A program made the position numbers and the translations under genes. From AP-15 sp963762575 (GTDB lineage Bacteria; Pseudomonadota; Alphaproteobacteria; ATCC43930; CGMCC-115725): DNA of 64,000 nt. Position 1 is the stretch's first letter. Every line of letters starts with the position of its first letter. Where the stretch lies: NCBI GenBank assembly GCA_963762575.1, contig CAVXLL010000001.1:806001-870000 (forward strand). Reading direction: 5' to 3'. Below are positions 19,402 to 28,653 of the stretch, piece by piece. The notes beneath the pieces are model-generated. The model worked only from the letters and a program-made list of their open reading frames with translations. It did no database searches and had not been told where the DNA came from.

Positions 19402-20084
19402 TGGGCTATCCCCTCGCGCGGCGGCTCCTCGGCGAGCCGGTCCGCCAGGACGGTTTCGCCGCCGACCATGCGCTGCCCCGCGACAACCATCGGGACATAG
19501 GGCGGCGGGCAATAAATGTCGACTCGCGAGCCGAAGCGGATGATGCCGATCCGCTGGCCGTTCGCCACTTGCTGCCCGTCATAGAGATGGCAGACGATGC
19601 GCCGCGCGACGAGCCCGGCGACGAGCACCAAGGCGATGTCGGGTCCTTCCGGCGACGCGATGCGAATCGCCAGCCGCTCGTTGTCCTCGCTCGCCTTGTC
19701 GAGGCTCGCATTGACGAAGCGGCCCTTGGTGTAGCGCATAGCCGCCACCCTGCCGCCGACCGGCGCTCGGGTCACGTGCACGTCGAAGATGTTGAGAAAA
19801 ATGCCGATCCGGACGAACGCCGTATCGCCCATCGCCAGCTCGGGAGGTGGAGTTGCCGCGCCAATCGACACGACGATCCCATCGGCAGGGCTAATCAGCA
19901 GACCCGGCCGCGTCGGGGTCACCCGCCACGGATCGCGGAAGAAATGAACCATCCACAGGGTAACGACCGCCGCGGCCCAGCCGGCGGGGGCCCACAACAG
20001 GAACAGCAGCACGGTTGCGAGCACCCCCGCGGCGACAAATTTGAACCCGTCCGGGTGGAGCGGAGCGAGGGACCGGCGCAGCAC
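19398..20084 (-). CDS. psd: phosphatidylserine decarboxylase proenzyme (short type)
   Basis: It converts phosphatidylserine to phosphatidylethanolamine using a pyruvoyl group made by self-cleavage. 228 residues, typical of the short alphaproteobacterial form. An N-terminal membrane segment (FVAAGVLATVLLFLLWAP), LLISPADGIVVSI, FLNIFDVHVTRAP with the conserved histidine and the self-cleavage motif FGSR (in IIRFGSRVDIY) are visible. Cleavage before the serine yields the alpha chain. It lies 10 bp after the 708-residue membrane protein and overlaps pssA. Confidence 0.95.
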   Translation of the reverse strand: MLRRSLAPLHPDGFKFVAAGVLATVLLFLLWAPAGWAAAVVTLWMVHFFRDPWRVTPTRPGLLISPADGIVVSIGAATPPPELAMGDTAFVRIGIFLNIFDVHVTRAPVGGRVAAMRYTKGRFVNASLDKASEDNERLAIRIASPEGPDIALVLVAGLVARRIVCHLYDGQQVANGQRIGIIRFGSRVDIYCPPPYVPMVVAGQRMVGGETVLADRLAEEPPREGIAQ

Positions 20085-20093
20085 GAAGTGCGA

Positions 20094-22220
20094 TCAGCTT
20101 CCCTCGCGGCGCCAGGCTGCGAGCAGCCCGCCGACGATCAGCAGCAGCGCAGCGATGCCTGGCAGAAGCGGCGTTTCGCTGAACCCGGTCACCGTGTAGT
20201 CGCCATTGGCGCGAAATCCCATCCAGTTTCGCCCGGCCGCCGCCCGGTCGGGAGAGACCCGGCGGATCTCGGGCATCGCACCGGTGCCCACCCAGAAGAC
20301 CCCGCCTCCGGTCGCCGCCGCTATCGGGCCCAGTTTTTCGGGAGTGGTGCGCACATCGGCGAACTCGATCGGGTTGAGCGGCCCCGCCGCCGCCAATGCC
20401 GTGCGGGTCCCGTCGGTCACGCGGTAGAGTCCCATCTCGCTGATCGAGAGCCTGCCGGAACTTCGCCCGCCGCTCTCCGGCGTCAAGGTGAGGCTCCGGT
20501 TCGACCCGTCGGGCGCCGCGACGGTGACCGGCCGGTCGTTCGGTTCGAGCGATTGCCTCGTAACCACGAGGCTGTCGCCTTCGACCATCGCGCGCAGATC
20601 GTTCTCTTCGAGATCGGGTTCCTTCATCAGCCAATAGGCGAGGCGCCGCAGCAACTCCGCCTGCGGCCCGCCGCCCTCGAAGCCGCGCGCCCAGAACCAC
20701 ATCTGGTCGGACAGCAATTGCGCCACCCTCCCCTTTCCGACGCGGTCGAGCACGAGAAGCGGCTCGCCATGGTCGCCGCTCATGACCGTAACTCCGCGCT
20801 GCACATGCGAATCGACCTGCCGGAACCAACGCCCCCAGGACGGCTGGCCGCCCGGCGGGCCCGCCCCCGGCAGGTCGTCGGTAACCGGGTGGCGGCGGCC
20901 GAGATCGGTCAGCTGAGGCTTGAACCCCTCCTCGTACACATCGCCGGTCGGGTCGGTTGGCAAGATCGTCCCGAGCGGCGTGCGGGAAAGGCTCATCGGG
21001 GTGCCGAAGCTCGGGCCGGCCGCTTCGAGAAAGGCCCCGCCCTTGCGGACATAGCGCGCGACGTTTTCCAAGTAGGCCTGCGGGATGACCCCGCGGCGGC
21101 TGTAGCGGTCAAAGATGATCAGATCGAATTCGTCGAGCTTGACGTCGAACAATTCCCGGATCGGAAAGGCGATCAGCGACAACTCGCGGATCGGCGTCCC
21201 GTCCTGCTTTTCCGGCGGCCGCAGGATCGTGAAATGCACGAGGTCGACCGAGGGATCGGATTTGAGGATGTTGCGCCAGACGCGCTCGCCGGCATGCGGC
21301 TCGCCCGAGACGAGCAGCACCCGCAAGCGGTCGCGCACACCATTGACCACGACGACGGCACGATTGTTCTCGAGTGTCAGCTCGCGCGGCCCAGGCTCGA
21401 CCGCGAGCTCGAGAATGTTCGGTCCGCCGTGGTCGATTGGCATCGTCAGCGGAACGTCGCGGCCGACCGGTACCGTCACCTGCCGCGGCGGGCCGCCATC
21501 CTTACGCCACGTCACGACTGCCTGGCCCTGGGCGGCCTGGCCCTGTGCGCCCTCCTGCTTGCCGGGGGAGCTCTCCGGCAGGTCCTCGACCCGGACCTTC
21601 AGCTGCAGTTCCTTGCCGACGAGGCCAAAGCTCGGGGCTTGGGCGACGACCAGCCGGCGGTCTCCCTCGTCGGGCAGGCCCGAGAGCAGAACGTGGAGCG
21701 GAGCGCCGATCGTCTCGGCGGCCGCCTTGGCGTCGCCGGCGGGGACGTCATGCACCTGCCCGTCGGTGATCATGACGACGCCGGCGAGGCGCTGGCGCGG
21801 CACGTCGGACATCGCGCGCGTGAGAGCGGTGAATAGGCGGGTGCCATCGTCGCCGGCGCCGGGCTGCGGCTTTCCCGCCCGAACCACGCGGACATCGAGG
21901 TTGCGCTCGCGAGCCAGGCGATCGGTGAGCGCGGCCAGCGCCGCTTCGGTCGCGTGCTGGCGATCGCCGATCCGTTGGCTCGGCGATTCGTCGACGATGA
22001 TGATCGCGGTATCGCGCTGCGGGTCGCGCTTTTCCTCGATCACCGACGGGTTGACCAGGGCGGCGAGCAAAATGGCGACGGCAATGATGCGCCACAGCAC
22101 GCCCCGCGCGCCGCGCACAGCTCCGAAGGCGAGAAGGAGCAAGCCCGCGGCGCCGAGCGCGGCGATCGCGTACCACGGCAGGAGCGGCGCGGCGGCGAGC
22201 GAAAACGCATCACCAGTCAT
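20094..22220 (-). CDS. large membrane protein with VWA/glutamine-amidotransferase-like domain
   Basis: 708 residues. Two membrane segments at the N-terminus (WYAIAALGAAGLLLLAFG, IIAVAILLAALVNPS) precede a von Willebrand A-like part (TAIIIVDESPSQRI with a MIDAS-like DxSxS, VVMITDGQVHD). Then comes an amidotransferase-like region (LRVLLVSGEPHAGERVW, EFDLIIFDRYSRRG). A last membrane segment (LPGIAALLLIVGGLLAAW) ends the protein. Such proteins accompany MoxR/DUF58/BatA-type operons in alphaproteobacteria. Their exact role is unknown, but envelope maintenance is suspected. Its ATG overlaps the stop of the upstream DUF4159 gene (ATGA). Confidence 0.75.
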   Translation of the reverse strand: MTGDAFSLAAAPLLPWYAIAALGAAGLLLLAFGAVRGARGVLWRIIAVAILLAALVNPSVIEEKRDPQRDTAIIIVDESPSQRIGDRQHATEAALAALTDRLARERNLDVRVVRAGKPQPGAGDDGTRLFTALTRAMSDVPRQRLAGVVMITDGQVHDVPAGDAKAAAETIGAPLHVLLSGLPDEGDRRLVVAQAPSFGLVGKELQLKVRVEDLPESSPGKQEGAQGQAAQGQAVVTWRKDGGPPRQVTVPVGRDVPLTMPIDHGGPNILELAVEPGPRELTLENNRAVVVVNGVRDRLRVLLVSGEPHAGERVWRNILKSDPSVDLVHFTILRPPEKQDGTPIRELSLIAFPIRELFDVKLDEFDLIIFDRYSRRGVIPQAYLENVARYVRKGGAFLEAAGPSFGTPMSLSRTPLGTILPTDPTGDVYEEGFKPQLTDLGRRHPVTDDLPGAGPPGGQPSWGRWFRQVDSHVQRGVTVMSGDHGEPLLVLDRVGKGRVAQLLSDQMWFWARGFEGGGPQAELLRRLAYWLMKEPDLEENDLRAMVEGDSLVVTRQSLEPNDRPVTVAAPDGSNRSLTLTPESGGRSSGRLSISEMGLYRVTDGTRTALAAAGPLNPIEFADVRTTPEKLGPIAAATGGGVFWVGTGAMPEIRRVSPDRAAAGRNWMGFRANGDYTVTGFSETPLLPGIAALLLIVGGLLAAWRREGS

Positions 22221-24934
22221 TGACCCAGGCGCTCCAGGATGGCCGGCACGTGAACCTGGTCCGATTTGTAGTTGCCGGTCAGGACATACATGACGAGGTT
22301 GACGCCGAAGCGCATCGCCATTTCGCGCTGCGGCTCGCCGCCCGGAACCACGGCGAAGGCCGGGCGGCCCTGCGCGTCGACCGCCCAGGCCCCCGCCCAG
22401 TCGTTGGCGCCGACAATGACGCTGGAGACGCCGTCATTGACCCGGTCCTCGACCGGCTCGACCCACAACGTCCCGACATTCCAGCGCCCCGGGAATTCGT
22501 GCATCAGGTAGAAGGACTTGGTCAGCACATGATCGGGCGGGATCGGCACCAGCGGCGGCATCTTGATCCCCGCCACCAATCGGCGAAGCCGTTGCGCCGA
22601 AGAGTCCGCGCCGCCCACCGGCCCGGGGGTCTGGTCATTGGCGTCCCGCGTATCGAATAGAATCGTGCCACCGGTCTCCAGATAGCGGTTGATCCGCTCG
22701 ACGGCCTTTTGCGACGGCGCCGCCTGAGTGGATACGACCGGCCAGTAGAGCAGCGGGAAGAAGATCAGCTCGTCCTTCTCGATGTCGACCGCGAGCGGCT
22801 CGGCAGTGTCGACCGCCGTGCGCCGGTTCAATGTCGCCGTCAGACCGACGAGACCAGCCCGGCTGACCGCGTCCGCCTCTTGATTTCCGGTGCGGACGTA
22901 GGCCAGGCGAAGCTCGGACGTCGCCTCTACCACGAAGGCGTCGTCGGCGTGGGCCGCCGAAGCGGCGCCGAGCAGCGCAGGGAGCAAGACCGCGGCGAGC
23001 CGCGCCGGCCGCCGCCGGAGCAGCCCGCGCAATCCGTAGGCGATCAGGAGATCGGCGAGCGCGATCAGCAGTGCTGCCGTCAGCAGCGATGGGCGCAGAT
23101 CGATCTCACGGCCGGTCGCGAAGTTCTCGCTCAGGGTTTCCGGTGGCAACCCCTCGACCGGCTTCAATTCGGGGATCCCGGCCGAAAGATTGAGCGCGCG
23201 CCGGGCATCGGCGGTTCCGTAAAACCCTGGCGGATGCCGCGGCGATGCTGCCGCGGTCGCGATTTCAGTGGCGGGGATCGGCCGGGCCGAGGGCGGCGCC
23301 CGCTGCAGGCGGCCAAACCCGTCGAGGGTCTCGATGGGCGCCAAGTCTGCGTCGCCCGCCTCCGTCACTCCCTGGCTCATCGCCTCGATCCGCCGCAGCA
23401 TCTCGACGAAGAGGCCGGACAAAGCGAGGTTCGACCAGTCGGCATTCGCCGTCGTGTGAACGAGAACGATCCAGCCTTGTCCGCGCCTCTCCGCGGTAAC
23501 GAGCGGTGTGCCGTCGACCAGCCGCGCCCAGGTCTTGCCGGCGAGATCCAGATCCGGCTCGGCCAGAACCTGGCGTGACACCGTAACGTCGGGCGGGACG
23601 GCGAGCCCCGCGAATGGGCTGTCGGGCGCAAACGGGGCGAGCTTTGCCGGCTGCTCCCACGACAGCGCGCCGCCGATCGTGCGCCCGCCGCCGTGACGCA
23701 GCCGCACCGGCAACAGTTGGTCGCCCTGCTCGGCGAGATGCGGCCCGGCAAAACGCAGCAATAGCCCGCCAGCCTCGATCCATTTGCCGACCGCCGCCTC
23801 TTCTGCCGGCGAATCCGGTCCGGTGTCCGCAAACACCAGCACGGCGAGCTCGCGTTTGAGAAGATCCGTAGCACTGCCCCGACGCAGCTCGGTAAACGGG
23901 CCGAGCGCCCGCTCAAGATAATAGTTCTCTCCGAGCAGCGGCTGCCCTTTGGCGTTCGGCGCCGCGACGATGCCGACCGGGCGCCGGCGCCACCTCTCGT
24001 CCGTCAGCAGCAGCGAGCCGGCGGATTGATCGCCTTCGACCTCGATCCGGGTCATGCGGTTGCGCAGCTCGCTGGGCATCGCTAAGCGGAGCTCGGCACC
24101 CTTTGCCCCCGGCTCGATCGTCGCCGCCTGCCGCGCGAGCAGGCGGCCATCCTCGCCGCTCGCCCGCACCTGAAAAAGGCGGGGCGTAGGCGCCGGCAAC
24201 GAATGCAACACGACTCCGACGTCCTTCGCCTCTGCATTCCCGGCGGCGATCATAACCGGGGCCTCGGCGGGTTGCGCCGTCAGATAGCGCAAGCTCCCCC
24301 GTTCGACGAGATGAGCTGCCAGCGCCTCGTTCCCGCCGTCATCCGCAACGCCGTCGCTGAGCCAGATGGCGGAGCTCGCCTCCGGCAAGGAGAGTGCTTC
24401 GAGCCGCCCCAGCGCGGCGCGCCGGTCGACGGGCCATGGTTTGGGCAGCAATGCCTGAACCGCCGCCGCTGCATCTGCTGCGCGCACCGGTCGCAATGGC
24501 GCCGCCGGCTCGTCCACCGCGGTCGGTGCGGTCGTGACCAGCACCACCTGCCGGTCTTCGCGCTCGGCCTGGGCCAGCAGCTCGCCGAGCGCGGCTTGCC
24601 GGGCCGGCCAGTCGTGCGCCGCGGCCCAGCCGTCATCGACCACCAGGACGATCGGGCCTGTCGCCGCGAGGTGCGCCTGCGGATTGAGGAGCGGGTGCGC
24701 GACCGCCACGATCACCAGCGCGGCCAACAGCATGCGCAGCAGGATCAGCCAAAAAGGGGTCCGCGCCGGCATTTCCTCGCGCGGCACCAGCCCGAGCAGC
24801 AGCCGCACCGCCGGAAAGGCGATGCGCCGCGGCGCCGGCGGCGTGACCCGCAACAGCCACCAGATGATCGGCAACGCCGCCAAGGCCACGAGCAGCCACG
24901 GCGAAACGAAAGCGAGGGAACCGAGCGCCAGCAT
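22217..24934 (-). CDS. BatA-like membrane protein with C-terminal DUF4159 domain
   Basis: 905 residues. The N-terminus is the BatA/aerotolerance type (FVSPWLLVALAALPIIWWLL, then RIAFPAVRLLLGL). A VWA-like region (PIVLVVDDGWAAAHDWPAR, SAIWLSDGVADDGG) follows. A further membrane segment (LTAALLIALADLLIAYGLRG) and a DUF4159 domain (ATSELRLAYVRTGN, ELIFFPLLYWPVV, YLETGGTILFDTRDAND, FPGRWNVGTLWVE) come last. The protein is probably anchored in the inner membrane, with VWA and DUF4159 parts on opposite ends. It is an operon partner of MoxR and DUF58. Substrate and function are unknown. Confidence 0.85.
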   Translation of the reverse strand: MLALGSLAFVSPWLLVALAALPIIWWLLRVTPPAPRRIAFPAVRLLLGLVPREEMPARTPFWLILLRMLLAALVIVAVAHPLLNPQAHLAATGPIVLVVDDGWAAAHDWPARQAALGELLAQAEREDRQVVLVTTAPTAVDEPAAPLRPVRAADAAAAVQALLPKPWPVDRRAALGRLEALSLPEASSAIWLSDGVADDGGNEALAAHLVERGSLRYLTAQPAEAPVMIAAGNAEAKDVGVVLHSLPAPTPRLFQVRASGEDGRLLARQAATIEPGAKGAELRLAMPSELRNRMTRIEVEGDQSAGSLLLTDERWRRRPVGIVAAPNAKGQPLLGENYYLERALGPFTELRRGSATDLLKRELAVLVFADTGPDSPAEEAAVGKWIEAGGLLLRFAGPHLAEQGDQLLPVRLRHGGGRTIGGALSWEQPAKLAPFAPDSPFAGLAVPPDVTVSRQVLAEPDLDLAGKTWARLVDGTPLVTAERRGQGWIVLVHTTANADWSNLALSGLFVEMLRRIEAMSQGVTEAGDADLAPIETLDGFGRLQRAPPSARPIPATEIATAAASPRHPPGFYGTADARRALNLSAGIPELKPVEGLPPETLSENFATGREIDLRPSLLTAALLIALADLLIAYGLRGLLRRRPARLAAVLLPALLGAASAAHADDAFVVEATSELRLAYVRTGNQEADAVSRAGLVGLTATLNRRTAVDTAEPLAVDIEKDELIFFPLLYWPVVSTQAAPSQKAVERINRYLETGGTILFDTRDANDQTPGPVGGADSSAQRLRRLVAGIKMPPLVPIPPDHVLTKSFYLMHEFPGRWNVGTLWVEPVEDRVNDGVSSVIVGANDWAGAWAVDAQGRPAFAVVPGGEPQREMAMRFGVNLVMYVLTGNYKSDQVHVPAILERLGQ

Positions 24935-24959
24935 TGGCTAATCCACAGCCCCGTAGTCA

Positions 24960-25093
24960 CCCTCACCCACCCAGCCCTGGCGGGCTGGGTCCCCCTCTCC
25001 CGCAGTGCGGGAGAGGGGCTTAGAGAGCAATCTTTCGTGGCCCCTCTCCCGCACTGCGGGAGAGGGTGCCGAGCGAAGCGAGGCGGGTGAGGG
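24960..25093. repeat. compound palindromic repeat with two hairpins
   Basis: Outer arms CCCTCACCC (24960-24968) and GGGTGAGGG (25085-25093) enclose two near-identical hairpins built from CCCCTCTCCCGCA and TGCGGGAGAGGGG (24992-25018 and 25041-25066). The element lies between the DUF58 stop and the DUF4159 start, inside the operon. Such REP-like palindromes are common in G+C-rich proteobacteria and could stabilise or attenuate the message. Confidence 0.85.
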
Positions 25094-25118
25094 TCGTGAG
25101 GATCCTGCCGGGCCATGT

Positions 25119-26061
25119 TCACCGCCGCCGGTCAGCCGAGAGCGCGGCGTATAGCGCCAGCAGGGCAAGGTGCGGCGGACGATCGGTGCGGTGAAAGCCA
25201 AAGCTCCACCCGAGGGCGGCGGCGATCGCGGCAAGCCCTTCGCGATGACGCCGAAACCGCTCGGAGTAAGCGTCGCGGACGCTCTCGACGCGGCTGATCA
25301 CGATCTGGTCGCGCTCCTCGATCCCCTCAAAGCGCACGCGGCCCTCGAACGGCAGGTCTTCCTCCGCCGGGTCGACGACCTGCAACAGATGGCCCTTGAG
25401 CCCCGCTGTGGCGAAGCGGGCGAGCGCACTGTTGACGGCATCGGGCGGTGACAGGAAGTCCCCGATCAATACGAGCTGCGCCGCGCGCGGCAGCGGCTCG
25501 AAGGCGGGGAGGCTCGCCGCGTCGCGCTGGTCACGGCCGATCAGCTCGGCGACCCGGGACAGCGCAATCCGTCCGCTCATCGGAGCCATTCCGCTGCCGA
25601 GCATCGGTCAAGCGCTCGCCGCCACGGACGAGCAGACTCGCCAGCGCGACGAGAAGCAGCTCGGCCCGGTCGCGCTTGGTCGGCCACTCGACGCCCGGCG
25701 CATATTCCGCCGAAGTGTAATCCATCGATGCCGAGGCGTCCCGCCACAGCCACACGCTCTGCGCAGCTTCCCATTCGGTCTCGCGGACATAGAGCCGCTG
25801 CGACTTGGCGCTCTCGCGCCAGTCGATGCGCGCTGCCGCGTCGCCCGTCTCGTACTGGCGAAATTGCCAGAAGGTCTCGCCTTGGCCGACACGCCGGCGT
25901 CCGTGCACCCCCTGAGCGACGGTGACGGCGACCCGCTCGGCCGCGACCAAAAGCGGCGGCAGGACGGCCGCCGCTTGTTCCGCCCGGTCACGCAACGCGG
26001 TGGGCATCGCGGCTCGGCGCGGCAAGAAACTCGCGCCCGCAAGCGTTCGCGTCAGACTCAA
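25119..26061 (-). CDS. DUF58 domain protein, frameshifted
   Basis: The 5' part (TTG start at 26061 overlapping the moxR stop as TTGA) carries the DUF58 hallmark GRRRVGQGETFWQFRQYETGD, AARIDWRESAKSQRLYVRE and the VWA-like WLWRDASASMDY. Near 25605, after GGERLT, the gene continues one frame over (MLGSGMAPMSGRIALSRV, LVLIGDFLSPPD, ending LSADRRR at 25119). One indel gives about 314 codons, normal length. DUF58 proteins work with MoxR ATPases and BatA-like membrane proteins, possibly in maturation of envelope or metal-dependent proteins. The function is not settled. Confidence 0.85.
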
Positions 26062-27132
26062 CGGAGCGGCGCCGATATCTGCTCGATGACCCGCGCCACC
26101 GTTACGCCTTCGGCGCGGCCGGCGAAGCTGACCGCCATGCGGTGCCGCAGGACCGGCGGCGCCAGGGCAAGAACATCGTCGATTGACGGGCTGAACCGGC
26201 CGTCAATCAGTGCCCGAGCCCGGCAGGCCAGCATCAGGGCCTGACTGGCGCGGGGTCCCGGCCCCCACGACACGAAGCGCCTGACCCCCTCGATCACCGT
26301 CTCGTCCGGTCTACCTGACCGCACCAGCGAAAGGATCGCCTCGACGACGCTCTCGCCGACCGGAATGCGGCGCACAAGGCGCTGCGCCGCCATCAGCTCG
26401 GCAACGTTCATCGCCGGCCGCGGCCGGTCTTCGAGGATGCCGGTCGTCGCGATCAGCATCTGCCGCTCTGCGTCGAGGTCGGGGTAATCCACGTCGATCT
26501 GCAACAGGAACCGATCGAGCTGGGCCTCCGGCAGTGGATAGGTGCCCTCCTGCTCGAGCGGGTTTTGCGTCGCCAGCACATGAAACGGCCGCGGCAGCGG
26601 ATGATACTGCCCCGCGATCGACACGCGGCCCTCTTGCATCGCCTGCAGCAGCGCCGACTGCGTGCGCGGGCTCGCCCGGTTGATCTCGTCCGCCATCAAC
26701 AGCTGGCAGAAAACGGGACCCGGGATGAAACGGAACGAGCGCCGTCCGCGTCTCGCTTTCTTCGAGGACCTCGGAGCCGAGAATGTCGGCGGGCATCAGG
26801 TCGGGCGTGCATTGGATGCGCTTGTCGTCGAGGCCGAGAATCGTGCCCAAAGTCTCGACCAATCGGGTCTTGGCGAGACCGGGGACGCCGATCAACAGCG
26901 CGTGGCCGCCGCACAACAGCGTGATCAAGGCTTGCTCGACTACTTCGCGCTGACCAAAAATGATTTCGCCGATGCGCTCACGCACCAGGCTGAGGCTTCG
27001 GCCCAGGGCCTCGACCTCGGCAACGAGATCAGTGGAGGAAGCGTTGATGGGTGCAGTGGAAGTCAAGCAGAACGATCCCTCTTCAAACTCTACGACGGGC
27101 GCAAGGCTGACCCAAAACTCCGGCTCCGGCAA
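26058..27132 (-). CDS. MoxR-family AAA+ ATPase, frameshifted
   Basis: MoxR ATPases act as chaperones with VWA-domain partners. Walker A (GVPGLAKT) is in the 5' frame, with IQCTPDLMPADILGSEVLEE after it. Near 26733-26742 the frame changes, and Walker B plus sensor regions (MADEINRASPRTQSALLQAM, HVLATQNPLEQEGTYPLPEA, LDRFLL) follow in the next frame to the stop at 26058. The start is uncertain: the TTG at 27132 is far upstream and overlaps the divergent DUF1285 gene, while GTG near 26989 (RERIGEIIFGQ) would avoid overlap. It is the promoter-proximal gene of the moxR-DUF58-DUF4159 operon. Confidence 0.88.
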
Positions 27133-27663
27133 TTCCTCCCCGGCGGTGACTGCCTCCGCCGGGAAGCGGCCGCCGATCGACCGCGGCGACCTTGAGATGC
27201 GGATCGCGCGCGACGGTACTTGGTTTTATCGCGGATCTCCCATCGGCCGTCCGCCTCTCGTCAAGCTCTTCGCCTCCGTTCTGCGCCGTGGGCGGATGGC
27301 TGTTATTGGCTGGTCACCCCGGCTGAGCGCGGTCGCATCGAGGTCGAGGACGTCCCCTTTCTCGCCGTGGCGGTGACGATCGAGGGCGAGGGTCGCGACC
27401 AGCGACTGATATTCCGCACCAATCTGGACGAATTTGTGACGGCGGGACCCAACAACCCGATGCGCGTCGAAACGGCTGCGAGCGGCGAGCCGGCGCCCTA
27501 TATTCTGGTACGCGACGGACTCGAGGCCCGGCTCGCGCGGCCGGTGTTTTATGAGCTCGTCGAGCTCGGGACGGAGGAGCCGATCGGCGAGACGACGCAA
27601 TTCGGAGTGTGGAGCACCGGGGTATTCTTTCGGCTGGGCGAGCCTGCACCGGATTGGGAGTGA
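27047..27663 (+). CDS. DUF1285 family protein, frameshifted
   Basis: The ATG at 27047 has a very good site (GTGGAGGAA, 8 nt) and opens MGAVEVKQNDPSS. The N-terminal half (PPIDRGDLEMRIARDGTWFY, RPPLVKLFASVLRR) and the C-terminal half (DGCYWLVTPAERGRIEVEDV, FRTNLDEFVTAGP, ending GEPAPDWE) are in different frames. An indel near 27288 reconciles them to about 205 residues, the family size. The function of DUF1285 is unknown. It is conserved in alphaproteobacteria, often next to a Nudix hydrolase and a CCA enzyme gene, as here. Confidence 0.8.
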
Positions 27664-27717
27664 AGACGCCATCTCGGGCCGGGACCGGGGCCACACCATT
27701 GACGGCGACAAATTCCT

Positions 27718-28368
27718 TTGACTCGAGACTGGGTTATCGGACGTTTCCTGCAGCTCGGGCGGCCGGGACGCCGAGGCTTTGGCGGGGCGGCAGACCCCGC
27801 GGAAGCCGCCGCCCTCAGGGAAGCGACCCGGGGCGATCACGATCTCAATCCGGGGATGACGCCGCCGAGCACCGCTCTGCGCCCGGCCGCGGTGCTGGTT
27901 CCCCTGGTCGACCGCCCCGAGGGCATGTCCGTGCTGCTGACGCAGCGCACCGCGCATTTGACGGCGCATGCCGGGCAGATTTCGTTCCCCGGCGGACGCA
28001 TCGAGGAGAGCGACGCCGATCCGACTGAGGCGGCGCTGCGCGAGACCGAGGAAGAGGTCGGGCTGACGCGCGACCATGTCACGGTGATCGGCCGGCTCGA
28101 TACCTATGTGACCGGGACCGGTTTCGAGATCACTCCGGTCGTTGGGATCGTCAAAGTGCCGTTTCCGCTCGCTATCGACCCGTTCGAGGTCTCCGAGGTG
28201 TTCGAGGTGCCGCTGTCCTTTGTTGTAGACCCGCAAAACCACCGCCGTACGACGCGCGACTTCGAGCATCGGACGCGCGTATTCTTTGTGCTGCCGTACG
28301 AGGGCCGCAACATTTGGGGCGCGACGGCCGGGATGCTGGTAAATTTGGCCGAGGTGCTCGCCATTTGA
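27718..28368 (+). CDS. Nudix hydrolase, CoA pyrophosphatase type
   Basis: 216 residues. The Nudix box is complete: GGRIEESDADPTEAALRE followed by TEEEVGL. The upstream segment (LLTQRTAHLTAHAGQISFPG) is the NuCoA signature of CoA-diphosphate hydrolases, which split CoA into 3',5'-ADP and phosphopantetheine. The start is a TTG at 27718 with no clear ribosome binding site. The conserved domain begins well inside, so it is the N-terminal 20 residues that are uncertain. Confidence 0.88.
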   Translation: MTRDWVIGRFLQLGRPGRRGFGGAADPAEAAALREATRGDHDLNPGMTPPSTALRPAAVLVPLVDRPEGMSVLLTQRTAHLTAHAGQISFPGGRIEESDADPTEAALRETEEEVGLTRDHVTVIGRLDTYVTGTGFEITPVVGIVKVPFPLAIDPFEVSEVFEVPLSFVVDPQNHRRTTRDFEHRTRVFFVLPYEGRNIWGATAGMLVNLAEVLAI

Positions 28369-28375
28369 GGAGGCC

Positions 28376-28606
28376 ATGCTCCGGGTCTTCCTCACGATCG
28401 TACTACCGCTCCTTTTACCTACCGCGCTCTATCTGCTGTGGGTCAGCACCTTTGGAGCCGAGCATGGCGGGAACGCAATACGGTGGACGGCGGTACCATG
28501 GATCTGGCTCGCCGGTGCGGGCGTCGTGCTTTTGGCGATCGTGCTCTTCGTCGTGACCGTCCATTTCGGCTCGCCGCAAGAGGGGGTCTACGTGCCGCCG
28601 CGCTAG
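28376..28606 (+). CDS. DUF6111-like small membrane protein
   Basis: 76 residues with two membrane segments (FLTIVLPLLLPTALYLLWV and WIWLAGAGVVLLAIVLFVV) and the end GVYVPPR. The ATG overlaps a GAGGAGG site region just after the Nudix stop (7 bp). The position between Nudix and CCA genes matches the usual DUF6111 context. Role unknown. Confidence 0.75.
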   Translation: MLRVFLTIVLPLLLPTALYLLWVSTFGAEHGGNAIRWTAVPWIWLAGAGVVLLAIVLFVVTVHFGSPQEGVYVPPR

Positions 28607-28653
28607 GAAGGCGGCCGCATCATACCGGGACACATGGAACCCAGACCGGGCCG

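Noticed and set aside
19335..21836. Plus-strand open frame of 833 codons opposite pssA, psd and the 708-residue membrane gene
   Set aside because: Arg/His/Asp-rich composition typical of the antisense of G+C-rich genes; the opposite strand carries well-recognised enzymes with overlapping starts and stops.
24960..25093. Rho-independent terminators of the DUF58 gene
   Set aside because: Hairpins are strong but no T-run follows on either strand, and the arrangement with outer inverted arms is that of a dispersed palindromic repeat.
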